Below are positions 1 to 5,953 of a DNA stretch of 6,672 nucleotides, piece after piece. The notes under the pieces were generated by a model. The model did not search any database. It was not told the DNA's origin and was given only the letters and a program-made list of their open reading frames with translations. Both the position numbers and the translations under genes were made by a program. How positions within the stretch are numbered: position 1 is the first letter of the stretch; each line of letters opens with the position of its first letter. This DNA is from JAQVYV01 sp964507305 (GTDB taxonomy: Bacteria > Bacillota > Clostridia > Saccharofermentanales > UBA5734), in assembly GCA_964507305.1 (NCBI GenBank), contig CAZDPQ010000138.1, positions 1 to 6,672 of the forward strand. Direction: 5' to 3'.

Positions 1-19
1 TCCGGTCACTTTTCCATTC

Positions 20-102
20 TGGTGCGATCGATGGGACTTGAACCCATACGGTCTCCCACACGCCCCTCAAACGTGCGCGTCTGCCAATTCCGCCACGATC
101 GC
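20..102 (-). tRNA. tRNA-Leu, anticodon GAG
   Basis: Read on the minus strand, the sequence folds into a complete class II tRNA of 83 nt with the CCA end encoded (plus-strand tgg at 20-22). The acceptor stem pairs GCGATCG with CGATCGC, followed by discriminator A and CCA. The anticodon stem CACGT/GCGTG closes the seven-base loop TTGAGGG, giving anticodon GAG (plus-strand 66-68), which reads CUC and CUU leucine codons. A variable arm of leucine type (GGGAGACC region) and a T arm with TTCAAGT loop and ATGGG/CCCAT stem are present. The D-arm has the typical GGCGGAATTGGCAGAC pattern. It is transcribed away from the operon at 344, from the promoter at 142-171. No terminator is visible in the 19 bases left before the window edge. 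Confidence 0.97.
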
Positions 103-141
103 ACGGCAGCTCACGATCCCATGCTGGATCATGCATGGATG

Positions 142-171
142 ATTATAAACGCAAACCGGAAATGATGTCAA
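142..171 (-). promoter_or_regulatory. Sigma-70/SigA promoter of tRNA-Leu
   Basis: On the minus strand a perfect -35 (TTGACA, plus-strand 166-171) and a perfect -10 (TATAAT, plus-strand 142-147) are separated by 18 bp. Transcription should start near 134-136, leaving a 5' leader of about 33 nt before the mature tRNA. Both hexamers match the consensus exactly, which fits a strong constitutive stable-RNA promoter. Confidence 0.88.
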
Positions 172-224
172 CAGGAATTTTGCTCCACGGGACTGTTTCT
201 GTGCTTTCGCAGCGCCTTCGCGTC

Positions 225-253
225 TTCCCATCGGATGCGATTTTTGGTATCAT
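225..253 (+). promoter_or_regulatory. Candidate promoter for iorAB
   Basis: A -10-like TATCAT (248-253, 5 of 6 consensus bases) is preceded by TG one base upstream (TG at 245-246), which makes an extended -10. A -35-like TTCCCA (225-230, 4 of 6) sits 17 bp upstream. Transcription would start near 260 and give a leader of about 84 nt before the iorA ATG. This is the best plus-strand promoter I can see between the divergent tRNA promoter and iorA. The -10 overlaps a 13-bp palindrome, so it may be a regulated promoter. No transcription start is proven. Confidence 0.45.
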
Positions 254-257
254 ACCA
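245..257. promoter_or_regulatory. 13-bp palindrome, candidate operator
   Basis: TGGTAT-c-ATACCA is a perfect inverted repeat with a single central base. It covers the whole candidate -10 hexamer of the iorAB promoter, so a dimeric protein bound here would block RNA polymerase. The TGGT...ACCA ends resemble sites bound by GntR-family dimeric repressors; that resemblance is from memory and is only suggestive. No regulator gene lies within the window. It could also be a chance palindrome, but its position on the -10 makes a regulatory role more likely. Confidence 0.4.
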
Positions 258-291
258 GAGAAGCAAAAACGGCTTCCGGAATTACAGCCTG

Positions 292-337
292 GATCGGAGT
301 CAGGAGCGAGGATCTAACAGATCGAGGTCAGGAGCGA
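292..337 (+). repeat. 18-bp direct repeat in the iorA leader, second copy carries the RBS
   Basis: Two copies of GATCGRRGTCAGGAGCGA lie at 292-309 and 320-337 (16 of 18 bases identical, 28 bp period). The second copy contains AGGAG (330-334), nine bases before the iorA ATG at 344, and so serves as its ribosome binding site. The first copy contains the same AGGAG (302-306) but no start codon follows at a suitable distance. Between them lies a small inverted repeat, GATCT-aac-AGATC (311-323). The pair may be a simple duplication or a duplicated RNA-binding or ribosome standby site. Confidence 0.6.
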
Positions 338-343
338 AGAACG

Positions 344-2104
344 ATGAAAAAGATACTGCTTGGCAATGAGGCGGTCGCGCGCGGGGCTTACGAGGCGGGC
401 GTCAAAGTCTGTTCATCCTACCCCGGGACGCCCAGCACGGAGATCACCGAAACGATCGCCGCCGTTTACCCGTCGATCGACGCGGAATGGGCGACGAACG
501 AAAAGTGCGGGGTCGAGACCGCGGCAGGCGCCAGCATCGCGGGGGCGAGGGCCATGAGCTGCATGAAGCACGTCGGGCTCAACGTGGCTGCCGATCCGCT
601 TTTCACATTATCCTACACCGGCGTCAACGGCGGGCTTGTCCTCGTCGTCGCCGACGATCCGGGCATGCACAGTTCACAGAATGAGCAGGACAGCCGCCAT
701 TACGCGCTGGCTGCCAAGGTCCCGATGCTGGAACCCTCGGACTGCCAGGAGTGCAAGGACTTCACCGCCGCTGCGTTCGAGCTTTCCGAGCGGTTCGACA
801 CGCCCGTGATCGTAAGGCTGACGACCCGGATCGCGCACAGCAGGTCGCCGGTCGAACTCGGCGAACCGCTTCCCGCGACGGTCCGCCCTTATACGAAAAA
901 CACGGAGAAATTCGTCATGATGCCTGCGATGGCGATCCGCAGGCACCCGGCCGTGGAAGACCGGATGAGGACACTCGCCGGGCTGCAGGCGGACGATTCC
1001 TTCGCATCCGTCGAGATGCGTTCTCCGGAGATCGGCGTCATCACATCCGGGATCGCCTACCAGTATGTGCGGGAAGCTCTTCCCGGCGCATCGGTCCTCA
1101 AACTCGGCATGGTCTGGCCGATCAGCGCCGGCCTTGTCCGGGATTTCGCGGCCGGAGTCGGCCGTCTGATCGTTGTCGAAGAGCTGGATCCATTTATCGA
1201 GACGTTTGTCCGGAGCCTGGGGATCGCGTGCGAGGGCAAGGACCTGTTCACGCTGCTCGGCGAGTACAGCGTCCCGATGATCCGACGGGCATTATCGGAT
1301 GAACCGGACCCGGAGCAGGGGATCCGCACGGACCTGCTCGAGCCTTCCCCCGGCAGGCCGCCGGTCATGTGCGCCGGCTGCTCTCACAAGGGAGTGTTCC
1401 TGGCGCTCAGCCGGCTCGGCGTGCATGTGACGGGGGACATCGGCTGTTACACGCTCGGAGCGCTCCCGCCGTACAATGCGATGGACGCGAGCATCTGCAT
1501 GGGTGCCTCGGTGGGGATGGCCCACGGATTCGACAAGGCGACCGGCCATGAGCTGTCGCGACGCACCGTGGCTGTCATCGGCGACTCCACCTTTCTTCAT
1601 TCCGGCATCACGGGACTCATCAATTGCGTTTACAACAGAAGCCAAGCGACGATCCTCATCCTGGACAATTCGATCACCGGGATGACCGGCCACCAGCAGA
1701 ATCCCGGCACCGGCCTCGGCATCCGGGGCGAGCCCGCGCCGTCGGTTGACCTTCCGGCGCTGTGCGCCGCGGTCGGTGTCGAAAGCATCCGGACCGTCGA
1801 CCCGGCCGACATGGCCGCCGTGATGAAAGCCGTCCGCGAAGAGATGGCGCGTGAATGCGTTTCGGTCATCATCGCATCCAGGCCATGCGCCCTGATCCCG
1901 AAAGGGCGCGGGACGCCGGAGGGCAAGGCCGTCGTCGATGCGGACCTGTGCGCCCGCTGCAAAGCCTGCCTGAAGTCCATGTGCCCGGCGATCTCGCAGG
2001 GGCCTGACGGCGAGATCCTCATCGACAGCGAGCAGTGCAACGGCTGCTCGCTTTGTGTGAATCTGTGCGGATTCAAGGCGATCACGATCGGAAGCCGGGA
2101 ATAA
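344..2104 (+). CDS. iorA: Indolepyruvate ferredoxin oxidoreductase, alpha subunit
   Basis: Catalytic subunit of the cytoplasmic, oxygen-sensitive enzyme that converts indolepyruvate and other aryl pyruvates plus CoA to arylacetyl-CoA and CO2 while reducing ferredoxin. The 586-residue length is usual for the family. The N-terminal POR-type pyrimidine-binding domain covers about residues 1-180 (SSYPGTPSTE at 24-33, ATNEKCG at 50-56). The thiamine-diphosphate domain runs from about 340 to 500, with MCAGCSHKG at 342-350 and the TPP/Mg motif from GDS (413-415) to DN (441-442). The C-terminus is a two-cluster ferredoxin-like module: C536, C539, C542, C547-P, then C565, C568, C571, C575. In the second set the last cysteine is followed by Gly, not the common Pro. 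The ATG start has AGGAG nine bases upstream. The next gene, iorB, begins 14 bases after the stop. Family assignment is firm; preference for indole-, phenyl- or hydroxyphenylpyruvate cannot be read from sequence. Confidence 0.96.
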   Translation: MKKILLGNEAVARGAYEAGVKVCSSYPGTPSTEITETIAAVYPSIDAEWATNEKCGVETAAGASIAGARAMSCMKHVGLNVAADPLFTLSYTGVNGGLVLVVADDPGMHSSQNEQDSRHYALAAKVPMLEPSDCQECKDFTAAAFELSERFDTPVIVRLTTRIAHSRSPVELGEPLPATVRPYTKNTEKFVMMPAMAIRRHPAVEDRMRTLAGLQADDSFASVEMRSPEIGVITSGIAYQYVREALPGASVLKLGMVWPISAGLVRDFAAGVGRLIVVEELDPFIETFVRSLGIACEGKDLFTLLGEYSVPMIRRALSDEPDPEQGIRTDLLEPSPGRPPVMCAGCSHKGVFLALSRLGVHVTGDIGCYTLGALPPYNAMDASICMGASVGMAHGFDKATGHELSRRTVAVIGDSTFLHSGITGLINCVYNRSQATILILDNSITGMTGHQQNPGTGLGIRGEPAPSVDLPALCAAVGVESIRTVDPADMAAVMKAVREEMARECVSVIIASRPCALIPKGRGTPEGKAVVDADLCARCKACLKSMCPAISQGPDGEILIDSEQCNGCSLCVNLCGFKAITIGSRE

Positions 2105-2118
2105 CGGAGGAATAGGGA

Positions 2119-2730
2119 ATGTCTGTTTCAATCAATCTGGTCATCGCCGGCGTAGGCGGTCAGGGCACTCTGGTCGCGGGCAAGCTTTTCGGCGCGGTCG
2201 CGACAAAGCTCGGTCTGGACGTGAAGGTGTCGGAAGTCCACGGCATGTCCCAGCGGGGCGGCAGTGTCGTCACCTATGTCCGGATCGGGGAGAAAGTCCA
2301 TTCGCCGGTGGTCGAAAAAGGTTCCGCGGATTTCATCCTTGCTTTCGAGGAGCTTGAGGCTCAGCGCTATGCAGGATTTCTTGCCGCCGGAGGGCGGCTC
2401 ATCGTCAACCGGAAGAACATCATCCCCGTCACGGTGCGGATGGGGAAGGGCGCCTACCCGCAGGATATCCCCCTCAGTCTGAAACAGGCTGCGGGAGAGC
2501 GGGCTGCCGTGATTTCCGTCGCCGCGGATGAGACGGCGCACCGGCTCGGGAACGCCAGAGTCGCCAACATGGTCATGACCGGCGCTCTCTCCGCGTTTAC
2601 GGAGATCGGGGAGGACGTCTGGGCAGGCGCGATCGACGAGATTTTCCCGGAGAAGCTGCGCGCGCTGAACAAAGCGGCGTTCCGCGAAGGCCGCGAAGCC
2701 GTTTTGCTGTCCGAAAAGCCGGCAGTCTGA
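2119..2730 (+). CDS. iorB: Indolepyruvate ferredoxin oxidoreductase, beta subunit
   Basis: Second subunit of the IorAB complex, corresponding to the gamma-type domain of 2-oxoacid:ferredoxin oxidoreductases, needed with IorA for CoA-dependent oxidation of aryl pyruvates. The 203-residue protein is of normal length. It opens with the glycine-rich GVGGQGTLVAGK (11-22), followed by the signature SEVHGMSQRGGSV (38-50), both diagnostic of this domain. AFEELEAQRY (75-84) and the C-terminal helical region are also family-like. The ATG is preceded by GGAGG (2106-2110) at eight bases, and the gap to iorA is only 14 bases, so the two are co-transcribed and made together. Its TGA stop doubles as part of an extended -10 sequence for the downstream gene. 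Confidence 0.96.
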   Translation: MSVSINLVIAGVGGQGTLVAGKLFGAVATKLGLDVKVSEVHGMSQRGGSVVTYVRIGEKVHSPVVEKGSADFILAFEELEAQRYAGFLAAGGRLIVNRKNIIPVTVRMGKGAYPQDIPLSLKQAAGERAAVISVAADETAHRLGNARVANMVMTGALSAFTEIGEDVWAGAIDEIFPEKLRALNKAAFREGREAVLLSEKPAV

Positions 2731-2736
2731 TATAAT
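2728..2736 (+). promoter_or_regulatory. Candidate extended -10 promoter before the ACT gene
   Basis: TGATATAAT is an exact extended -10 (TGnTATAAT). The TGA is the stop codon of iorB. Transcription would start near 2743, about 59 nt before the ACT-protein ATG. No good -35 is visible at 16-18 bp (the 17-bp position reads TGTCCG), but extended -10 promoters can work with a weak -35. This could let the four downstream genes be expressed separately from iorAB. Confidence 0.5.
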
Positions 2737-2752
2737 GATTGTAAATCGGCCG

Positions 2753-2768
2753 GATCCCGCGCGGGATC
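2753..2768. repeat. 16-bp perfect palindrome in the iorB-ACT intergenic leader
   Basis: GATCCCGC is followed directly by its reverse complement GCGGGATC. If transcribed from the promoter at 2728-2736, it would lie at about +10 to +25. As RNA it can form a six-pair stem with a GCGC loop; as DNA it is a symmetric dimer-binding site. It is not an intrinsic terminator because no T-run follows. The ribosome binding site at 2791-2795 lies outside it. It may be an operator or an mRNA-stabilising hairpin. Confidence 0.55.
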
Positions 2769-2801
2769 GCAGGCCCGGAGGCGGCAGACGGGAGGTGCGC
2801 T

Positions 2802-3233
2802 ATGCTCGTTAAACAGATATCCGTTTTTTTGGAGAACAAATCGGGAAGACTTGCGGAAGTGACCAAGACGCTCAGCGCGAACAGGATCGACATCAGGGCG
2901 CTCTATATTGCCGACACGACCGAATACGGGATCCTCAGGATGATCGTGGACAAGCCCGACGCGGCGCTGGAACTCCTCAAGCGGAGCGGATTCACCGTCA
3001 GCACGACCCATGTGATCGCCATTTCCATCGAAGACACTCCGGGCACTCTCGACAATGCCCTTGAGATCCTCAGCTCCAGCAGCATCTCCGTCGAATACCT
3101 GTACGCTTTCGTAGGCAGGGCTTCGTCCGACGCGATCGTCGTGATCCGGGTCGAGGATCCGGAAACCGCCATCCGGGTGCTCAAGGCGGCGAAGATCCGC
3201 GTCATCGGGTCCAGGGAGGTCTACGGGCTTTGA
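2802..3233 (+). CDS. Tandem ACT-domain protein (COG4747 type), probable amino-acid sensor
   Basis: Small 143-residue protein made of two ACT domains and nothing else. The first covers about residues 1-66, with beta strand MLVKQISVFLE and the ligand-site turn ENKSGRLAEV (11-20). The second covers about 70-143, with the matching turn EDTPGTLDNALEIL (77-90). ACT domains bind amino acids at domain interfaces and regulate partner enzymes or transcription. Stand-alone double-ACT proteins of this size are often encoded next to iorAB, frequently with a phenylacetate-CoA ligase gene, which is absent here. The ATG has GGAGG (2791-2795) at six bases. The stop overlaps the start of the PLP lyase gene by four bases (TTGA), so the two are translationally coupled. 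No DNA-binding or catalytic domain is present, so a sensing or allosteric partner role is the likely function. The ligand is unknown. Confidence 0.88.
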   Translation: MLVKQISVFLENKSGRLAEVTKTLSANRIDIRALYIADTTEYGILRMIVDKPDAALELLKRSGFTVSTTHVIAISIEDTPGTLDNALEILSSSSISVEYLYAFVGRASSDAIVVIRVEDPETAIRVLKAAKIRVIGSREVYGL

Positions 3234-4516
3234 GCATTCCGATGAACGGGGACCTGCGGGACAGGTACCGCAGCCTGGGGATCCGGGATGACGTCATGGA
3301 CCTGGCGGATGCGGCCATAGAGGAGATCCGTCCCGTGTTCGACCGGATCCGCGGCATCCGGGATCTCAATCAGATCAGGGTCATATCCGCTTTCAGGGAG
3401 GTCCGGCTTTCCGACAGCCACTTTGCGGGCACGTCTGGCTACGGGTATGATGATGCCGGCAGGGAGCGCCTGGAGCAGGCGTTTGCCCTGATTTCCGGCG
3501 CCGAGGCCGCGCTGTTGCGATGGCAGATCAGTTCCGGCACGGCGGCTGTTGCCGCGGCGCTTTACGGGATCCTGAGACCGGGGGACACGATCCTTTCCGT
3601 CACCGGCCGGCCGTATGACACCCTGTGCGGCGTTCTGGGCATCGACGGCACGGATGGGAGCGGGACCCTCGCGGATTTCGGCGTCCGCTACCGCCAGATC
3701 GATCTCGGCGCGGACGACAGGCCGGATACGGAAGCGATCCGCCGGGCGCTCGCCCCGGATGTCAAGGTCGTTTTCATCCAGAAGTCGAAGGGATACACCG
3801 GGCGACGGTGTCTCCTGAACGAGGATATCGGGCGGATCGCCGCGGCGGTCCGGGAAGCGGGAAGCGGCGCGTCCGTCGTGGTCGACAACTGCTACGGCGA
3901 ATTCACGGAAACGGGCGAGCCCTGTGCGTTCGGCGCGGATCTGTGCTGCGGGTCGCTGATCAAGAATCCGGGCGGCGGGATCTGCACGACGGGCGGCTAT
4001 GTCGCAGGCAGGGCGGATCTGGTGGAGAAGGCCGCGTGCCGACTGACAGCGCCGGGCGTCGGGTCGCACATCGGACCGACGCTCGGGATGAACCGGATGA
4101 TTGCACAGGGACTTTACATGGCGCCGCATGCGGTCGCAGAAGCGCTGATGGGTGCCGTTTTTTCCGCGGCGCTGTTCGAGCGCCTCGGCTATCACGCGGA
4201 ACCGGACTGGAGATCGGTCCGCGGCGACATTGTCCAGTCATTTGTTTTCGGATCCGCCGAAAAGGTGATCGACTTCTGCCGCAGTGTCCAGCATGCGTCG
4301 CCGGTCGATTCGTTCGTGACGCCGGAGCCCTGGGACATGCCGGGATACGACTGCCCCGTCATCATGGCCGCGGGCACATTCACCCAGGGCGCTTCGATCG
4401 AGATGTGCTGCGATTCCCCCGTGCGGCCTCCTTACATCGCGTATCTTCAGGGCGGGATCGTTTTCGAGAATGTGCGCTTCGCCGCGATGCTGGCCGCGTC
4501 GCGGCTCGGCCGATGA
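3230..4516 (+). CDS. Methionine gamma-lyase/YnbB-family PLP enzyme (COG4100, 'aluminum resistance' family)
   Basis: A fold-type I pyridoxal-phosphate enzyme of 428 residues, near the usual length of the YnbB/Met_gamma_lyase family. Family members are annotated as C-S lyases acting on cystathionine or methionine, but few have been tested. The phosphate-binding segment is QISSGTAAVAAAL (99-111), the pyridine-nitrogen aspartate is probably D219 in VVDNCYGEF (217-225), and K245 in GSLIKNPGGG (241-250) is the expected Schiff-base lysine. ICTTGGYVAG (251-260) and GTFTQGASIEM (382-392) are also family-like. I chose TTG at 3230 because GGAGG (3215-3219) lies ten bases before it and it overlaps the ACT-gene stop (TTGA). 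The ATG at 3242 is the alternative but has no close ribosome binding site. The HlyD-like gene follows after 12 bases. The family is secure; the actual substrate and the aluminum link are not. Confidence 0.88.
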   Translation: MSIPMNGDLRDRYRSLGIRDDVMDLADAAIEEIRPVFDRIRGIRDLNQIRVISAFREVRLSDSHFAGTSGYGYDDAGRERLEQAFALISGAEAALLRWQISSGTAAVAAALYGILRPGDTILSVTGRPYDTLCGVLGIDGTDGSGTLADFGVRYRQIDLGADDRPDTEAIRRALAPDVKVVFIQKSKGYTGRRCLLNEDIGRIAAAVREAGSGASVVVDNCYGEFTETGEPCAFGADLCCGSLIKNPGGGICTTGGYVAGRADLVEKAACRLTAPGVGSHIGPTLGMNRMIAQGLYMAPHAVAEALMGAVFSAALFERLGYHAEPDWRSVRGDIVQSFVFGSAEKVIDFCRSVQHASPVDSFVTPEPWDMPGYDCPVIMAAGTFTQGASIEMCCDSPVRPPYIAYLQGGIVFENVRFAAMLAASRLGR

Positions 4517-4528
4517 ACGGAGGCCGTG

Positions 4529-5953
4529 ATGAAGAAGAGCATCGAAAAAGCAGAGCCGCCGTCCGGCGGGAGTAAAAACCGGGTGATCCGTGAAGCGCGT
4601 AAGGAACCCGGCAGAGCCGAGTCGCTGAAGTCCAGGATCCGGGAGGACGACGAGCTTCAGAAGAAAGCGCGCCTTGAGGCTGCCGAGCGCAGGCGGGACC
4701 GTTCCCGTTCCGTGACGATGAGCTTTTTCGTGCTTGCCGTCATGCTCCTGACCGTGTCGCTTGTGCTCAGCATCATGAGACGGAGCGCGCCGAAGCCTCA
4801 GTTCATGTTCATCCAGACGGGCGTCATCGACCATACGGTCACATCCGACGCGATCCTCATCCGGGACGAAACGCTCCTCAAATCGCCGGACAACGGCATC
4901 CTCAAGCCTGTCTTGCAGGCGGGAAGCCGCGTTTCGACAGGCCAGACCGCCGCGGTGATCATCCGCGAAGGCAGCGAGGACGATATCGCGGCGCTGCGCA
5001 ATTACGAGCGTCAGATCGCGGACCTTCAGGCGCGGCTCGTCATGCAGGGCAAGGGGACCGGCGCCGCCGCCATCTACGAAGAAGCGGACGGCAGCATCGC
5101 CGCGCAGATCGACCTCGTACGTCGGGACGGCGCGATGGCGGTCTTCACAAATTTCCCCGCATACCGCGCTTCCGTCGATGTCGCGATGAACCGCCGGGAC
5201 ACCAGGCTGCTCGGCATCGATTTCAACGACGCCGAACTGTCGGAACTCAAGAAGCAGAAGGAAAATCTCGAGAAAGAACTCGGCATCGTGGCCGGCAACG
5301 TGATCGTCACCCGGCCGGGGATCCTTTCGTACACCATCGACGGCATGGAAAAGACCCTGTCTCCCGGTTCGGCCGACACGCTGACCATGGACCAGTTCAG
5401 CGAATGCCTCGGCAGCGTGCAGCCTTTCCTGACAGCCGGCGAATTATGTAAAAAAGACGACACCGCGCTGAAGGTCATCTCCGGCGTCTACCAGTACATT
5501 GCCCTGACGGTCCCGGAAAGCGCGGACAGCACATTTAAAGAAGGCAGCACCCACACCATACGGGTTCCCGACGCCGGCGTGGATATCGCCGACTGCACGG
5601 TGTACCGCAAGGTCATCAAGGCCGGGCAGCTGCTGATCCTCTTCCGGACCGACCGCATGGTGGTCCGATTTGCCGATGCCCGTACGGTCAAGGTCCTCCT
5701 GAGCATCAGGACCTCCGAAGGACTCAGGATCCCGTACTCCTCGCTGGCGGATGTCGGCCCGGACAGGAGAAGCGGGGACATCATGCTCGTTGTCAGTGGC
5801 TATGTGCGCAGGATCTCTGTCCGGATCGTCGACTCCGACAACGAATACGCGATCATCGAAGCGGTTGCCGACGAGGACAAGGCCCGGCTCGACAAGGGGT
5901 ATCTTGTCAAAAATCCCGATTCGGTGAAGGAAGGGGAGAACATCGGTGGATAG
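4529..5953 (+). CDS. Single-pass HlyD-like membrane-fusion protein
   Basis: A 474-residue membrane protein. Residues 1-62 are highly charged, rich in Lys/Arg/Glu and probably cytoplasmic and helical. One transmembrane helix follows at about 64-83 (MSFFVLAVMLLTVSLVLSIM). The rest should lie outside the membrane: a lipoyl/barrel-sandwich-like stretch (about 93-148, with SPDNGILKPVLQAGSRVSTG at 119-138), two short helical segments (about 151-174 and 236-252), then beta-rich barrel-like segments to the end. This order resembles HlyD/RND-type periplasmic adaptors, but with much shorter coiled coils. Proteins of this type are commonly annotated as HlyD-family adaptors next to yggS/sepF in clostridia, with no defined function. 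No transporter gene is beside it. ATG at 4529 is preferred because GGAGG (4519-4523) is five bases upstream; the GTG at 4526 is only two bases away. The stop overlaps the yggS start by eight bases. The HlyD resemblance is moderate. Confidence 0.72.
   Translation: MKKSIEKAEPPSGGSKNRVIREARKEPGRAESLKSRIREDDELQKKARLEAAERRRDRSRSVTMSFFVLAVMLLTVSLVLSIMRRSAPKPQFMFIQTGVIDHTVTSDAILIRDETLLKSPDNGILKPVLQAGSRVSTGQTAAVIIREGSEDDIAALRNYERQIADLQARLVMQGKGTGAAAIYEEADGSIAAQIDLVRRDGAMAVFTNFPAYRASVDVAMNRRDTRLLGIDFNDAELSELKKQKENLEKELGIVAGNVIVTRPGILSYTIDGMEKTLSPGSADTLTMDQFSECLGSVQPFLTAGELCKKDDTALKVISGVYQYIALTVPESADSTFKEGSTHTIRVPDAGVDIADCTVYRKVIKAGQLLILFRTDRMVVRFADARTVKVLLSIRTSEGLRIPYSSLADVGPDRRSGDIMLVVSGYVRRISVRIVDSDNEYAIIEAVADEDKARLDKGYLVKNPDSVKEGENIGG

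Noticed and set aside
135..317. 60-residue plus-strand reading frame between the tRNA and iorA
   Set aside because: Its first part overlaps the tRNA promoter, it has no ribosome binding site, its composition is not protein-like, and it overlaps the candidate iorA promoter.
1292..2131. 279-residue minus-strand frame opposite the end of iorA
   Set aside because: Shadow of the TPP and ferredoxin domains, with Arg/His-rich low-information sequence and no ribosome binding site.
2753..2768. Palindrome after iorB as an intrinsic terminator
   Set aside because: No T-run follows the stem, and a promoter-like extended -10 lies just upstream, so a terminator reading is not supported.
2824..2830. T7 run in the ACT gene, read as T TTT TTG, resembling a -1 slippery site
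   Set aside because: The zero frame continues through two good ACT domains, the shifted frame encodes nothing recognisable, and I see no supporting downstream stem-loop. It would matter only if transcriptional slippage were shown.
3221..4195. Long minus-strand reading frame (324 residues) opposite the PLP lyase gene
   Set aside because: It is a GC-driven shadow: Arg/Pro/Asp-rich with no recognisable motif, while the plus-strand frame has clear PLP-enzyme signatures.
3625..4575. 316-residue frame on the same strand, shifted within the lyase gene
   Set aside because: Extreme Arg/Gly content and no domain; it is an out-of-frame shadow of the lyase gene.
5450..5455. A6 run in the HlyD-like gene as a possible frameshift site
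   Set aside because: The run is read as two complete Lys codons (TGT AAA AAA GAC), which is the wrong phase for a -1 slippery heptamer, and the frame continues normally on both sides.
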